From the NCBI GenBank assembly GCA_903847655.1, contig CAINEG010000094.1, forward strand, positions 1 through 9,060: a stretch of 9,060 bases of DNA, in the 5' to 3' direction. Below, in pieces: positions 1 through 6,489 of this stretch. Made by a program: the position numbers and the translations under genes. The notes below the pieces were generated by a model. The model was not told the origin of the DNA, searched no databases, and saw nothing but the letters and a program-made list of their open reading frames with translations. Numbering within the stretch: the stretch's first letter is position 1; each line of letters starts with the position of its first letter. This DNA comes from an uncultured Bacteroidota bacterium (GTDB lineage Bacteria; Bacteroidota; Bacteroidia; Chitinophagales; Chitinophagaceae).

Positions 1-185
1 AATAATTTCCAGGCCATTTCTTTAAGGGAATGCCATAAAGCCGCATCTGTAGCGTGTTCCAGGACCGGTACTTTAAATTCAATCACGAGTAAAGTAATGG
101 CGATGGCAAATACACCATCTGTAAAAAAAGAGATGCGGTCTAATTGAAAATGTGTCTTGTTTGCACTATGCCCTGCTTGTGCCAT
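1..185 (-). CDS. TMEM175-family (DUF1211) potassium-channel-like membrane protein, N-terminal 61 codons only
   Basis: The window edge cuts this gene; only its N-terminus is visible. The translation starts MAQAGHSANK and then has R17-x-x-x-F21-T22-D23-G24-V25, followed by a hydrophobic first helix (FAIAITLLVIEF) and a V-P turn at residues 39-40. This matches the RxxxFSD hallmark of TMEM175/DUF1211 proteins, with Thr in place of the usual Ser. Characterised bacterial members are about 200-residue, six-helix, tetrameric K+-permeable channels, and the motif lies in the pore-lining first helix. The ATG at 185-183 lies inside the end of the upstream cyclase gene, giving a 20-nt overlap in another frame, so it is probably translated by coupling as the last visible gene of the operon. 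There is no Shine-Dalgarno sequence upstream. Family assignment is confident from the motif; channel activity and any regulation by the upstream cyclase are inference. Confidence 0.85.
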   Translation of the reverse strand, partial: MAQAGHSANKTHFQLDRISFFTDGVFAIAITLLVIEFKVPVLEHATDAALWHSLKEMAWKL

Positions 186-2304
186 TTTTTATATTTTTTA
201 TTTGTTCTTGAATCAGTTTTAATCTTTCTTGTTTTTTTGATTCTCTAGTTTGTATAGAATTTGCAGTAAAATAATGATGGGCTCTTAAAAATTTATCTTG
301 AATACTTAGCCATTCTAATTCTGTAATATTTTTATTCAATTTTATTTCTTGCAATAAGCGATTGCTGTTTTCGATATAATCTGCTCTGCCTAAATAATCT
401 AAATCGGCATCGCAAACAATTTCTTCATATCTATTCTTAGGAGATTGTGGAATTTTTGTCGCCAAAATCATCCCTGTTATTTTATTAATTTTTGCTTTGG
501 GGAAATTTAAGGCCGTTAATACTGTGGTGGCATATTCTGCCCCTCTGGCCTCATGTCTAGTGGGTTCCCAGATATACCCAACATCGTGTAACCATGCAGC
601 TAGTTTAAGGTCTTCTATTTCTGCTTTGGACATTTTTTCTTTTTTTGCTATTTTTTCAGCCTGTTCTACTACATCTCTGATATGATGGATGGTATGATAA
701 GTATAATTAGCAGGTAAATGGTCAATTAAAAATGCTTCAATTTTTTCAAAGGCTTGTTCGTAATGAAAGGCGGGTCGATGGTACAAAATCTCTTTAATCT
801 GGATTGGTTTTGCCTTGCCTTTCACTTTAACAGGACTTAATTTTTTGCCTTTAAACAATTTATTGTCTTTTACTTGTTTCCAAACAGCGTCAGACACAAT
901 AATTTCATCTGAAGCAGCTACCGAACACAAGCGGGAAGCCAAATTCACAGAATCACCGATCACTGTAAAATTCATTTGTTGTCTAGAACCAATATTACCG
1001 CTAATAACTTTTCCTCTATTGATGCCGATGCCAATAGTGATGGGTAGTTTAGAATTAATAATTCTTAATTGATTGAATTCAATTAATTTTTCCTGCATTT
1101 CAATGGCTGTAAGCACCGCATTCTCTGTGTCTTTGTCGCTTGAATTGGGCGCCCCGTAGATGACCATCAATGCATCCCCAATAATTTTATCTAATGTGCC
1201 ATTGTATTTAAAAATTATTTCAATCATTAAATTGAAATAATCATTTAAAGTTTCTACAACATCAGTGGGAGACATGGTTTCAGACATGGAAGTAAACCCC
1301 CTAATGTCAGAAAATAAAATGGTAGCTTCTTGTTCTTGGCCACCTAAGTTTAACATCTCATCATTTTCCAATAACTGATCCACAATTTGTTTGGAAACAT
1401 ATTTTTTAAACGTGGATTTTAATTTATCTAAATTGGATAAATCTTCCATGGCTACCACCGAACCAATGGGTTCATTTAAATCGTTCAACAAGGGGGATAC
1501 AGAAATATTGACTGAAGTAGATTTGCCATTGCAGTCAATTTGAATTTGAGTTTCTGAAATAGTGGCTAAAACCTCCTCACATTTTGAAATTAATTGATTG
1601 ATGATTTCATTGGATTCAAAAACATATTCGTAATGATTCCCAATCACCATTTCTTTTTCTAAATTAATGATGGCGGTTGCCGCACGATTCACATGACTAA
1701 TTTCTCCCATTAAATTGGTAGTAAAAACGCCTGTCACAATGGATTGCATAATGTTATCATTGAAGGTTTTAGCTTCTTTGATATTTTCCATTAATTTGAT
1801 ATTGTTGTAAGCTACACCTGCCTGAGAAGCAATGGCAGAAAGCATATTGGTATCCGAATCATCAAAAGGAGAAATACCTGCTCTTGATTCTTTGTCAAAC
1901 AAAACAATCACACCCACTAACTCCTTTTTATCAAGTAGTGGTGCGATTAAACCATAAGTGCAATTGGTTCTAGCTAAAAAATTATCATTCGAGATCTGAA
2001 TATTTAATGGCTTTCGATTTTGATTGACTTCATTAAAGAAGCCTTTCTTTTTATTGAAGATAATACCCTTCAATGCCTCTACATCGATATTAAATTCGGC
2101 TTCGATTTGAAATAAGTCAGAATTGTTGTTCTGCATTAAAATCAAACCCGAAGACGCATTTAAAACTGCACAGGATTTAATAAGTATCTCTTGCAATAAA
2201 ATAGAAACATTTTCAAATGAGTTTAACTCATTGGTAATATCTAATAATGTTTCTAATTCAAGGTACTTAAGCTGTAGTTCGTTTATATTAAACTGCTTAT
2301 TCAT
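166..2304 (-). CDS. GAF-PAS-class III adenylate cyclase with C-terminal HD phosphohydrolase domain
   Basis: A soluble 712-residue multidomain protein with no membrane segment. Domains by eye: short N-terminal helix (1-25), GAF (about 26-170), PAS (about 182-290), linking signalling helix (290-315), class III nucleotidyl cyclase (about 325-508), HD domain (about 515-690). The cyclase core is complete: metal aspartates D333 (in FSDIRGFT) and D377 (in KIIGDALM), transition-state residues N454 and R458 (in VNLASR), and base-recognition pair K373/T447. Lys/Thr is the signature of class IIIb adenylate cyclases, so ATP to cAMP is the expected reaction rather than cGMP. The HD domain keeps H540 or H541, H573-D574 (WLHDVGY), H584 and D632/D634, so a metal-dependent phosphohydrolase activity is possible; its substrate is unknown. 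The ATG shares one base with the STAS stop codon (TAATG), implying coupling. GAF and PAS could sense a small ligand or mediate control by the upstream partner-switch proteins. Cyclase call firm; HD activity inferred. Confidence 0.93.
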   Translation of the reverse strand: MNKQFNINELQLKYLELETLLDITNELNSFENVSILLQEILIKSCAVLNASSGLILMQNNNSDLFQIEAEFNIDVEALKGIIFNKKKGFFNEVNQNRKPLNIQISNDNFLARTNCTYGLIAPLLDKKELVGVIVLFDKESRAGISPFDDSDTNMLSAIASQAGVAYNNIKLMENIKEAKTFNDNIMQSIVTGVFTTNLMGEISHVNRAATAIINLEKEMVIGNHYEYVFESNEIINQLISKCEEVLATISETQIQIDCNGKSTSVNISVSPLLNDLNEPIGSVVAMEDLSNLDKLKSTFKKYVSKQIVDQLLENDEMLNLGGQEQEATILFSDIRGFTSMSETMSPTDVVETLNDYFNLMIEIIFKYNGTLDKIIGDALMVIYGAPNSSDKDTENAVLTAIEMQEKLIEFNQLRIINSKLPITIGIGINRGKVISGNIGSRQQMNFTVIGDSVNLASRLCSVAASDEIIVSDAVWKQVKDNKLFKGKKLSPVKVKGKAKPIQIKEILYHRPAFHYEQAFEKIEAFLIDHLPANYTYHTIHHIRDVVEQAEKIAKKEKMSKAEIEDLKLAAWLHDVGYIWEPTRHEARGAEYATTVLTALNFPKAKINKITGMILATKIPQSPKNRYEEIVCDADLDYLGRADYIENSNRLLQEIKLNKNITELEWLSIQDKFLRAHHYFTANSIQTRESKKQERLKLIQEQIKNIKNGTSRA

Positions 2305-2645
2305 TACAATGCGCCTACTGCTTCTTCTTCTGTAGCAAATACAGTTGAATATTTAGTAAGTCCCATGATATTAAAGGTTTTAGCTACAATCGGAGCTAAA
2401 TTATAATAACCAATCTTGCCATTGACTTCTTGCAATTTTTCGATGATTTCAATTAAGATAGAAACGCCAATACTGTTAACCACCTTGGTGCCCGCCATAT
2501 TAATTAAAAACTTATGCTGGCCACCTTTTATTTTTTCATAGCAAATTGCCGATATTGCTTCGCCACCTTCGTTGTTTAAATAGCCATCGGTTTCGATGAT
2601 GATTATTTGGTTTGCTTCTTTTGTGCTTTTGATAAATGAGCTCAT
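2304..2645 (-). CDS. STAS-domain anti-sigma factor antagonist-like protein (RsbV/SpoIIAA type)
   Basis: A 113-residue single-domain protein, the usual length of RsbV/SpoIIAA antagonists. The core strand-turn-helix reads FLINMAGTKVVNSIGVSIL at about residues 46-64, with S58 at the position that the cognate kinase phosphorylates in this family. The residue before it is N57, where SpoIIAA has Asp, and the residue after is Ile instead of the common Ser. In the partner-switch model, unphosphorylated STAS protein binds the HATPase protein, and phosphorylation of S58 breaks the complex until the SpoIIE-type phosphatase restores it. Both predicted enzymes are encoded directly upstream in the same operon (kinase 18 nt away, phosphatase first gene). 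Its TAA stop overlaps the cyclase ATG by one base, an arrangement that would keep STAS and cyclase amounts matched. Fold assignment is secure; S58 phosphorylation is expected from family knowledge. Confidence 0.9.
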   Translation of the reverse strand: MSSFIKSTKEANQIIIIETDGYLNNEGGEAISAICYEKIKGGQHKFLINMAGTKVVNSIGVSILIEIIEKLQEVNGKIGYYNLAPIVAKTFNIMGLTKYSTVFATEEEAVGAL

Positions 2646-2663
2646 TATTTTTTGTTTTAAATT

Positions 2664-3080
2664 TTAGTGTTTGATATTTTTTTTCATGGTGACAGTGGTG
2701 CCATCGCTGTTGGATTCAAATTCAACGGAGTCCATTAATTCTTGGATCAATTGTAATCCCCAGCCTCTTTTACGTTCTTCTTTCCCCATCTTATTTTCAA
2801 TCTTTGGGATTTCTACTTTTGTTTTATCAAAACCAATACCTTGATCTATTACTTTCATCACCAAAGAGTCTTCTTCGATTAAGAAATGAATAAACACATT
2901 GCTGTCGGTTTTTGAATGCTCAAAAGCATTAATACAAGCTTCTATTAAAGCCATACTAATTTCACCGCTTTGGTCATCGGTTAAATTCATGTGCCTGGCA
3001 ATAACTTCGGCAGTTTGCGTTGCAATCAACTCCATATTTGGGAGGATGGGCAACTTGAGTTCTACTGTTGGTTTTTTCAT
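2664..3080 (-). CDS. RsbW/SpoIIAB-like ATP-binding serine kinase / anti-sigma-type switch protein
   Basis: A 138-residue GHKL-fold (HATPase_c) protein of the size of RsbW/SpoIIAB. The N box is ALIEACINAFEHS, with E47 as the likely catalytic base and N51 as the Mg2+ ligand. The G1 box is DQGIGFD (D79-D85), and the G2 region is RGWGLQLIQELMD (from R105), with the ATP lid (about 86-104) rich in Lys and Glu. There is no histidine-kinase dimerisation domain, so it is a stand-alone switch kinase and not a two-component kinase. In characterised systems such proteins phosphorylate the STAS partner and sequester a sigma factor or other target. No sigma factor gene is present in this window, so its target is open; the cyclase two genes downstream is the obvious candidate by context. 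It starts 23 nt after the sensor-phosphatase stop and ends 18 nt before the STAS start; no Shine-Dalgarno motif is visible. Confidence 0.9.
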   Translation of the reverse strand: MKKPTVELKLPILPNMELIATQTAEVIARHMNLTDDQSGEISMALIEACINAFEHSKTDSNVFIHFLIEEDSLVMKVIDQGIGFDKTKVEIPKIENKMGKEERKRGWGLQLIQELMDSVEFESNSDGTTVTMKKNIKH

Positions 3081-3103
3081 ATTGATTGGTTTAAACTTTA
3101 TGT

Positions 3104-6100
3104 TTATTTATGTTTGATGACGACTAAGGTAATGTCATCTGGATTGTGAATGCCTGCTAACCATTGGTCTGCTTCTGTCATTAGTTGTTTAATAATTTCA
3201 TCTGCAGTTAGATTACCATAAGTTGAAATTAAATTCTGAAGTTTCAAATAATCAAATAATTCTCCTGTTAAATTTGGTGCTTCGGGTAAGCCATCAGAAA
3301 TAATGACTAGTATATCACCTACATTAAATGAAGTGGTGGTTTGATCATAAGTTACATTGTTAAAGCTACCCAATGGAACACCTGACAATTGAATTTCTTC
3401 CGTATTATTGGAATTTGCTCGGTATACAAAATAAGGAGGCATGCCGGCAGAACTTAAAGTAAGTTGATTGCCCTTGATATGTGCAATATTCAAGCTCATT
3501 CTTAAAATACCTAGGTCTACTTTTTTAACCACCCTATTTAATTCATGCAGCATATCCTTTGGTTCCATTGGTGGTAAACCAATAAGACCTGCTTTAGTGA
3601 TTGAAACCAACATGCCACTTGGTGTGCCATGGCCTGTAGCATCCCCACAGATTGCATACAATGAACCATCCTTTTGTTCAAAGAAGTCATAATAATCACC
3701 GCCCACTTCTGTAGAAGTTCTTAAATACCCTGCGATGTCTAAATCCTTTATAATAGGCAAAGTTTTAGGCAATAATCTTTCTTGTAAATCCTTGGCAGCG
3801 GCTAGCTCAGAATTTTTACGTTCGTTTTCTAATTTTTTAAATTGTTGCTTTTCTCTAAACTTGCTAAAAAAATGAATAAAGCTTCCCGCCAATAACAAAT
3901 AAATTAAATAAGCCCACCATGTTCTCCAAGGGGGTGGTAATATATGAATGACCATTTTGGCGCCTTCTTCATTCCAAATGCCATCATTGTTGGCGGCTTT
4001 AACTCTAAAAGTATAACTGCCTTCTTTTAAATTGGTATAACTTGCAAAACGTCTTGATCCCACATTGATCCAATTTTCATCATAGCCCTCCATTTTGAAA
4101 GCATATTTGTTATGTAAGGCGTCTCTATAATTAAAGGCTACAAAATCAAAGGATAAACTATTTTCATTGTAGTTGACAATATATTCAGTTGGAGGATTGG
4201 AAGATTCAATATAGACCACGCTATCCTTTTTGGTCATTTTTTGAATAATTACAACTGGAGGCTTTGCATTGTCTTTTATAGAATCAGGAAAGAAATAATT
4301 TAACCCTTTTATACCACCAAAGAATAATTCACCTTGAGCAGATTGAAAAGCAGTCTTTGAATTAAATTCAAAATCTTGCAAGCCTTCACTAGGACCAAAA
4401 CTTCTTACTTTATTGGTATATGGATTGTATCTAACTAAACTAAAATTAGAAGTAAGCCATAAATTTTTATCCTTTCCTAAAAACATATCATACAAATCTA
4501 AATTAGGAATACCATCGGTTTTTGTTAAATAAGTTTTTGTATTTTTTTCTAGGTCTATTTTAATAATACCATTACCATAGGTAGCGATAAAAATATATTT
4601 ATTGTCTAATACTTCAAATGAATGAATTCTATTGTCTTCAAGATTTACAAAATTTTTAATTTTTTTAGTCAACTCATCAACTTTATTTGTTTGTTCATTC
4701 CATAAAAATATGCCCTCCCAATTTTGAACATACAATTCATTTTTTGATTTTCTATTTATACTTCCAATCCCTTTTAATAATTCCTTTGGCAAGTTTAAAA
4801 TTTGATAAGTCTGTTTGCCATTAGAATCTGAAAGAATAATGGGAATCTCCCCAGCCATTATCAATTGTTTTTTATTGTTTAAAAAAGTAAGCCCGCTCCA
4901 ATTTCCGTTTACTTTTGGCACTAAATTTTTTATCAAGCCTAAATTTTGAAAATTATTACTCCCTTCTTTTTTTATATTAAGCTCGGCGCCCTCTGGCGTA
5001 TTGTTAAAAGTAAAAATATTACCACGTGCATCTTCAGCAAAACCCCATCTTCTTATATAGTTTAAATGATCTTGTTTTAGGTAGAATTTTTTTGTTTTAT
5101 TAATACGATCTATTTCACATACTCCGCCATCATGTTCAGATTGTCCCACCCAAAGATGATTCTTACTGTCAAGCATAATGCCCCAAACCATTGAAAAACC
5201 TAAATTAAAATCACTTGGGAAATCTTTTTTTAAGGATTCAAATTTTCTTTTTCCTGGATCATATTTTGTTGCCCCAGCAGAATGTCTGCCACTTAACCAT
5301 ATATTATTATCCTTGTCTTCTATGATTCCAGTATAATCGTTTTCTAAAACACCATAGGCTCTTGATACAACATTATTAATATGAATAATTTTATTAGTCG
5401 ACAAGTTGACTACATCAATGCCGCCATTTAAAAAAGTCAACCATAAATAATTACTGTATTTACTATAATGAACCCCATTTAAAAAATTGGAGGCAATGGA
5501 TTGATCCATACCTTTTTTATTTTCAAAAATGATTTTATTATGAGTGTTAAGATCATATATGAATGCGCCGTATTTTGTTGCCACATATAGCTTATTCCCC
5601 TCTAATTGGAAATCCGTTGCAAGTGAAGTAAAAATTGAATCCTTGAAATCAAATATTTTTGAGAATTTTTTTGAACCTATATCAAAATATTGCAAACCAA
5701 TATCAGTGGAAACAATTAATTTATTGTTTGTATATTTTGCTACTTGGCTGATTCTTTCCTTTTTCCCATATTTTATTGAATCATTGGGATGAACTAAATA
5801 TTGAACATACTTTTTTGAATTCATATCAAATTCAAGTAGTCCAATGCCATTCGTAGCCATCCATATTTTTTGCTTTTCATTGTCAATGGACATTTTTAAA
5901 ATAGTACCACTTGTACCTGACAATGCTTTTATTTTTGCAAGCGAATCTCTAATTGGAATTCTGTAATTTTCCCATATATCTTTAGTGCGTCTGAGTACAG
6001 CTAAATGACCATACCAATCTGAAGTCCATAAATCACCATTGGCATCTTCTTTAATATCATCAATCCAACCATTGGCTCTTGAATTGTTATTCTTAATGTC

Positions 6101-6367
6101 ATGATTGTATTGTTTGAATTCATAGCCATCAAATCGATTGATGCCCGATTCTGTTCCTATCCAGATATAGCCCAATTTGTCTTGAAAAATTACTTTCGCT
6201 GAACTCTGTGACAAACCATCTTTAACGGAATAAGATTCAAAAATAAAATCTGAAAGATTTTGTGTGCCCCCTTTGATAGAAATAAAGAGCGTTGAAGTCA
6301 GTAATAGAGTTGCTAAGAAGGGCTTAGTAACTAATCTAAAAATATTTGTACTACTGACCATAATCAT
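3104..6367 (-). CDS. Membrane sensor-phosphatase: two-propeller (Reg_prop) ectodomain, Y_Y_Y domain, TM, SpoIIE/RsbU-type PP2C phosphatase
   Basis: A 1087-residue transmembrane protein. An N-terminal hydrophobic stretch (about 16-31) looks like a signal peptide. Residues about 40-697 contain roughly 14 repeats of the Reg_prop type (for example GYIWIGTESGINRFDG near 66, NNIWLSG near 354, HLWVGQS near 404, NLWLTS near 635), which fits two seven-bladed propellers. A Y_Y_Y domain follows (about 735-810, with FKMEGYDENW and SYTNLKEGSYTFRV), then one membrane helix (about 817-835), a charged helical linker (836-868) and a cytoplasmic SpoIIE/PP2C domain (about 869-1087). Phosphatase metal motifs are intact: GGDYYD (D891), CGDATGHG (D909), SDGLPEA (D1025) and PDDITL (D1077/D1078). 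The ectodomain matches the sensors of Bacteroidota hybrid two-component systems, but the histidine kinase is replaced by a phosphatase. It is first in the operon and should act on the STAS protein encoded two genes downstream. The ligand is unknown. An alternative ATG two codons downstream (6361) would also keep the signal peptide. Confidence 0.93.
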   Translation of the reverse strand: MIMVSSTNIFRLVTKPFLATLLLTSTLFISIKGGTQNLSDFIFESYSVKDGLSQSSAKVIFQDKLGYIWIGTESGINRFDGYEFKQYNHDIKNNNSRANGWIDDIKEDANGDLWTSDWYGHLAVLRRTKDIWENYRIPIRDSLAKIKALSGTSGTILKMSIDNEKQKIWMATNGIGLLEFDMNSKKYVQYLVHPNDSIKYGKKERISQVAKYTNNKLIVSTDIGLQYFDIGSKKFSKIFDFKDSIFTSLATDFQLEGNKLYVATKYGAFIYDLNTHNKIIFENKKGMDQSIASNFLNGVHYSKYSNYLWLTFLNGGIDVVNLSTNKIIHINNVVSRAYGVLENDYTGIIEDKDNNIWLSGRHSAGATKYDPGKRKFESLKKDFPSDFNLGFSMVWGIMLDSKNHLWVGQSEHDGGVCEIDRINKTKKFYLKQDHLNYIRRWGFAEDARGNIFTFNNTPEGAELNIKKEGSNNFQNLGLIKNLVPKVNGNWSGLTFLNNKKQLIMAGEIPIILSDSNGKQTYQILNLPKELLKGIGSINRKSKNELYVQNWEGIFLWNEQTNKVDELTKKIKNFVNLEDNRIHSFEVLDNKYIFIATYGNGIIKIDLEKNTKTYLTKTDGIPNLDLYDMFLGKDKNLWLTSNFSLVRYNPYTNKVRSFGPSEGLQDFEFNSKTAFQSAQGELFFGGIKGLNYFFPDSIKDNAKPPVVIIQKMTKKDSVVYIESSNPPTEYIVNYNENSLSFDFVAFNYRDALHNKYAFKMEGYDENWINVGSRRFASYTNLKEGSYTFRVKAANNDGIWNEEGAKMVIHILPPPWRTWWAYLIYLLLAGSFIHFFSKFREKQQFKKLENERKNSELAAAKDLQERLLPKTLPIIKDLDIAGYLRTSTEVGGDYYDFFEQKDGSLYAICGDATGHGTPSGMLVSITKAGLIGLPPMEPKDMLHELNRVVKKVDLGILRMSLNIAHIKGNQLTLSSAGMPPYFVYRANSNNTEEIQLSGVPLGSFNNVTYDQTTTSFNVGDILVIISDGLPEAPNLTGELFDYLKLQNLISTYGNLTADEIIKQLMTEADQWLAGIHNPDDITLVVIKHK

Positions 6368-6378
6368 TTTTTTTCTTA

Positions 6379-6400
6379 GAAATTTTTCATAGAAAATTTC
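6379..6400. repeat. 8-bp perfect inverted repeat in the divergent intergenic region
   Basis: GAAATTTT (6379-6386) and AAAATTTC (6393-6400) are perfect reverse complements separated by 6 nt. The repeat lies between the candidate promoter and the start codon of the sensor-phosphatase gene, so it could be a dimeric regulator site or a weak leader hairpin. It is purely A/T apart from its ends, so chance is possible. Confidence 0.4.
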
Positions 6401-6406
6401 AGATGT

Positions 6407-6436
6407 CTAATATAAGTGATTTAATGTTAATATCAA
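6407..6436 (-). promoter_or_regulatory. Candidate Bacteroidota-type promoter for the sensor-phosphatase operon
   Basis: On the minus strand, TTGATA (6436-6431) is followed by TATATTAG (6414-6407). The 19-nt gap between TTG and TATATTAG fits the Bacteroidota pattern of a -33 TTTG-like box and a -7 TAnnTTTG box; the -7 box has one mismatch to that consensus. A start site near 6400 would leave a leader of about 33 nt before the ATG at 6367. The match is by eye in an AT-rich region, where chance matches are common. Confidence 0.35.
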
Positions 6437-6489
6437 CTCCTGCGGCCCTTTTTGCTATTATGATTATATTGCAATAAGATTTCTTAAAT

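Larger units (their letters stand above)
1..6367 (-). other. Probable operon: sensor-phosphatase, switch kinase, STAS, cyclase-HD, TMEM175
   Basis: Five same-strand genes are packed with gaps of 23 and 18 nt, then overlaps of 1 nt (TAATG at 2306-2302 on the minus strand) and 20 nt (185-166). No hairpin terminator is visible at any junction. Gene order goes from signal input (ectodomain and phosphatase) through the switch (HATPase and STAS) to the enzyme (cyclase-HD) and a channel-like membrane protein. Co-transcription is a strong inference from spacing; functional linkage is inferred from order and from the known mutual dependence of PP2C, HATPase and STAS proteins. The left end is outside the window. 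Confidence 0.8.

Noticed and set aside
166..2304. Reading the cyclase as a Pycsar-type anti-phage uridylate or cytidylate cyclase.
   Set aside because: The Lys/Thr recognition pair fits adenylate cyclase, the large GAF-PAS-HD architecture is unlike compact Pycsar cyclases, and the partner-switch genes suggest physiological signalling. Defence is not excluded but has no direct support.
3097..3115. Tandem copy of TTTATGTTT with a 10-bp period across the end of the sensor-phosphatase gene.
   Set aside because: Only two short AT-rich copies, partly coding (the C-terminal HK and stop); likely chance.
3104..6367. Possibility that the large sensor is a classical hybrid histidine kinase.
   Set aside because: There is no H-box, receiver domain or AraC-type DNA-binding domain; the C-terminus has clear PP2C motifs (GGDYYD, CGDATGHG, SDG, DDIT).
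6376..6390. Four-codon upstream reading frame (ATG AAA AAT TTC TAA, minus strand) just before the sensor-phosphatase start.
   Set aside because: Very short, with no attenuator-like codon bias or alternative hairpins around it; chance is the simplest explanation in AT-rich DNA.
6451..6483. Possible plus-strand promoter for the MFS gene (TTTG at 6451-6454, then TAAGATTTC from 6475).
   Set aside because: The -7 box matches the TAnnTTTG pattern poorly and would leave almost no leader before the ATG at 6490.
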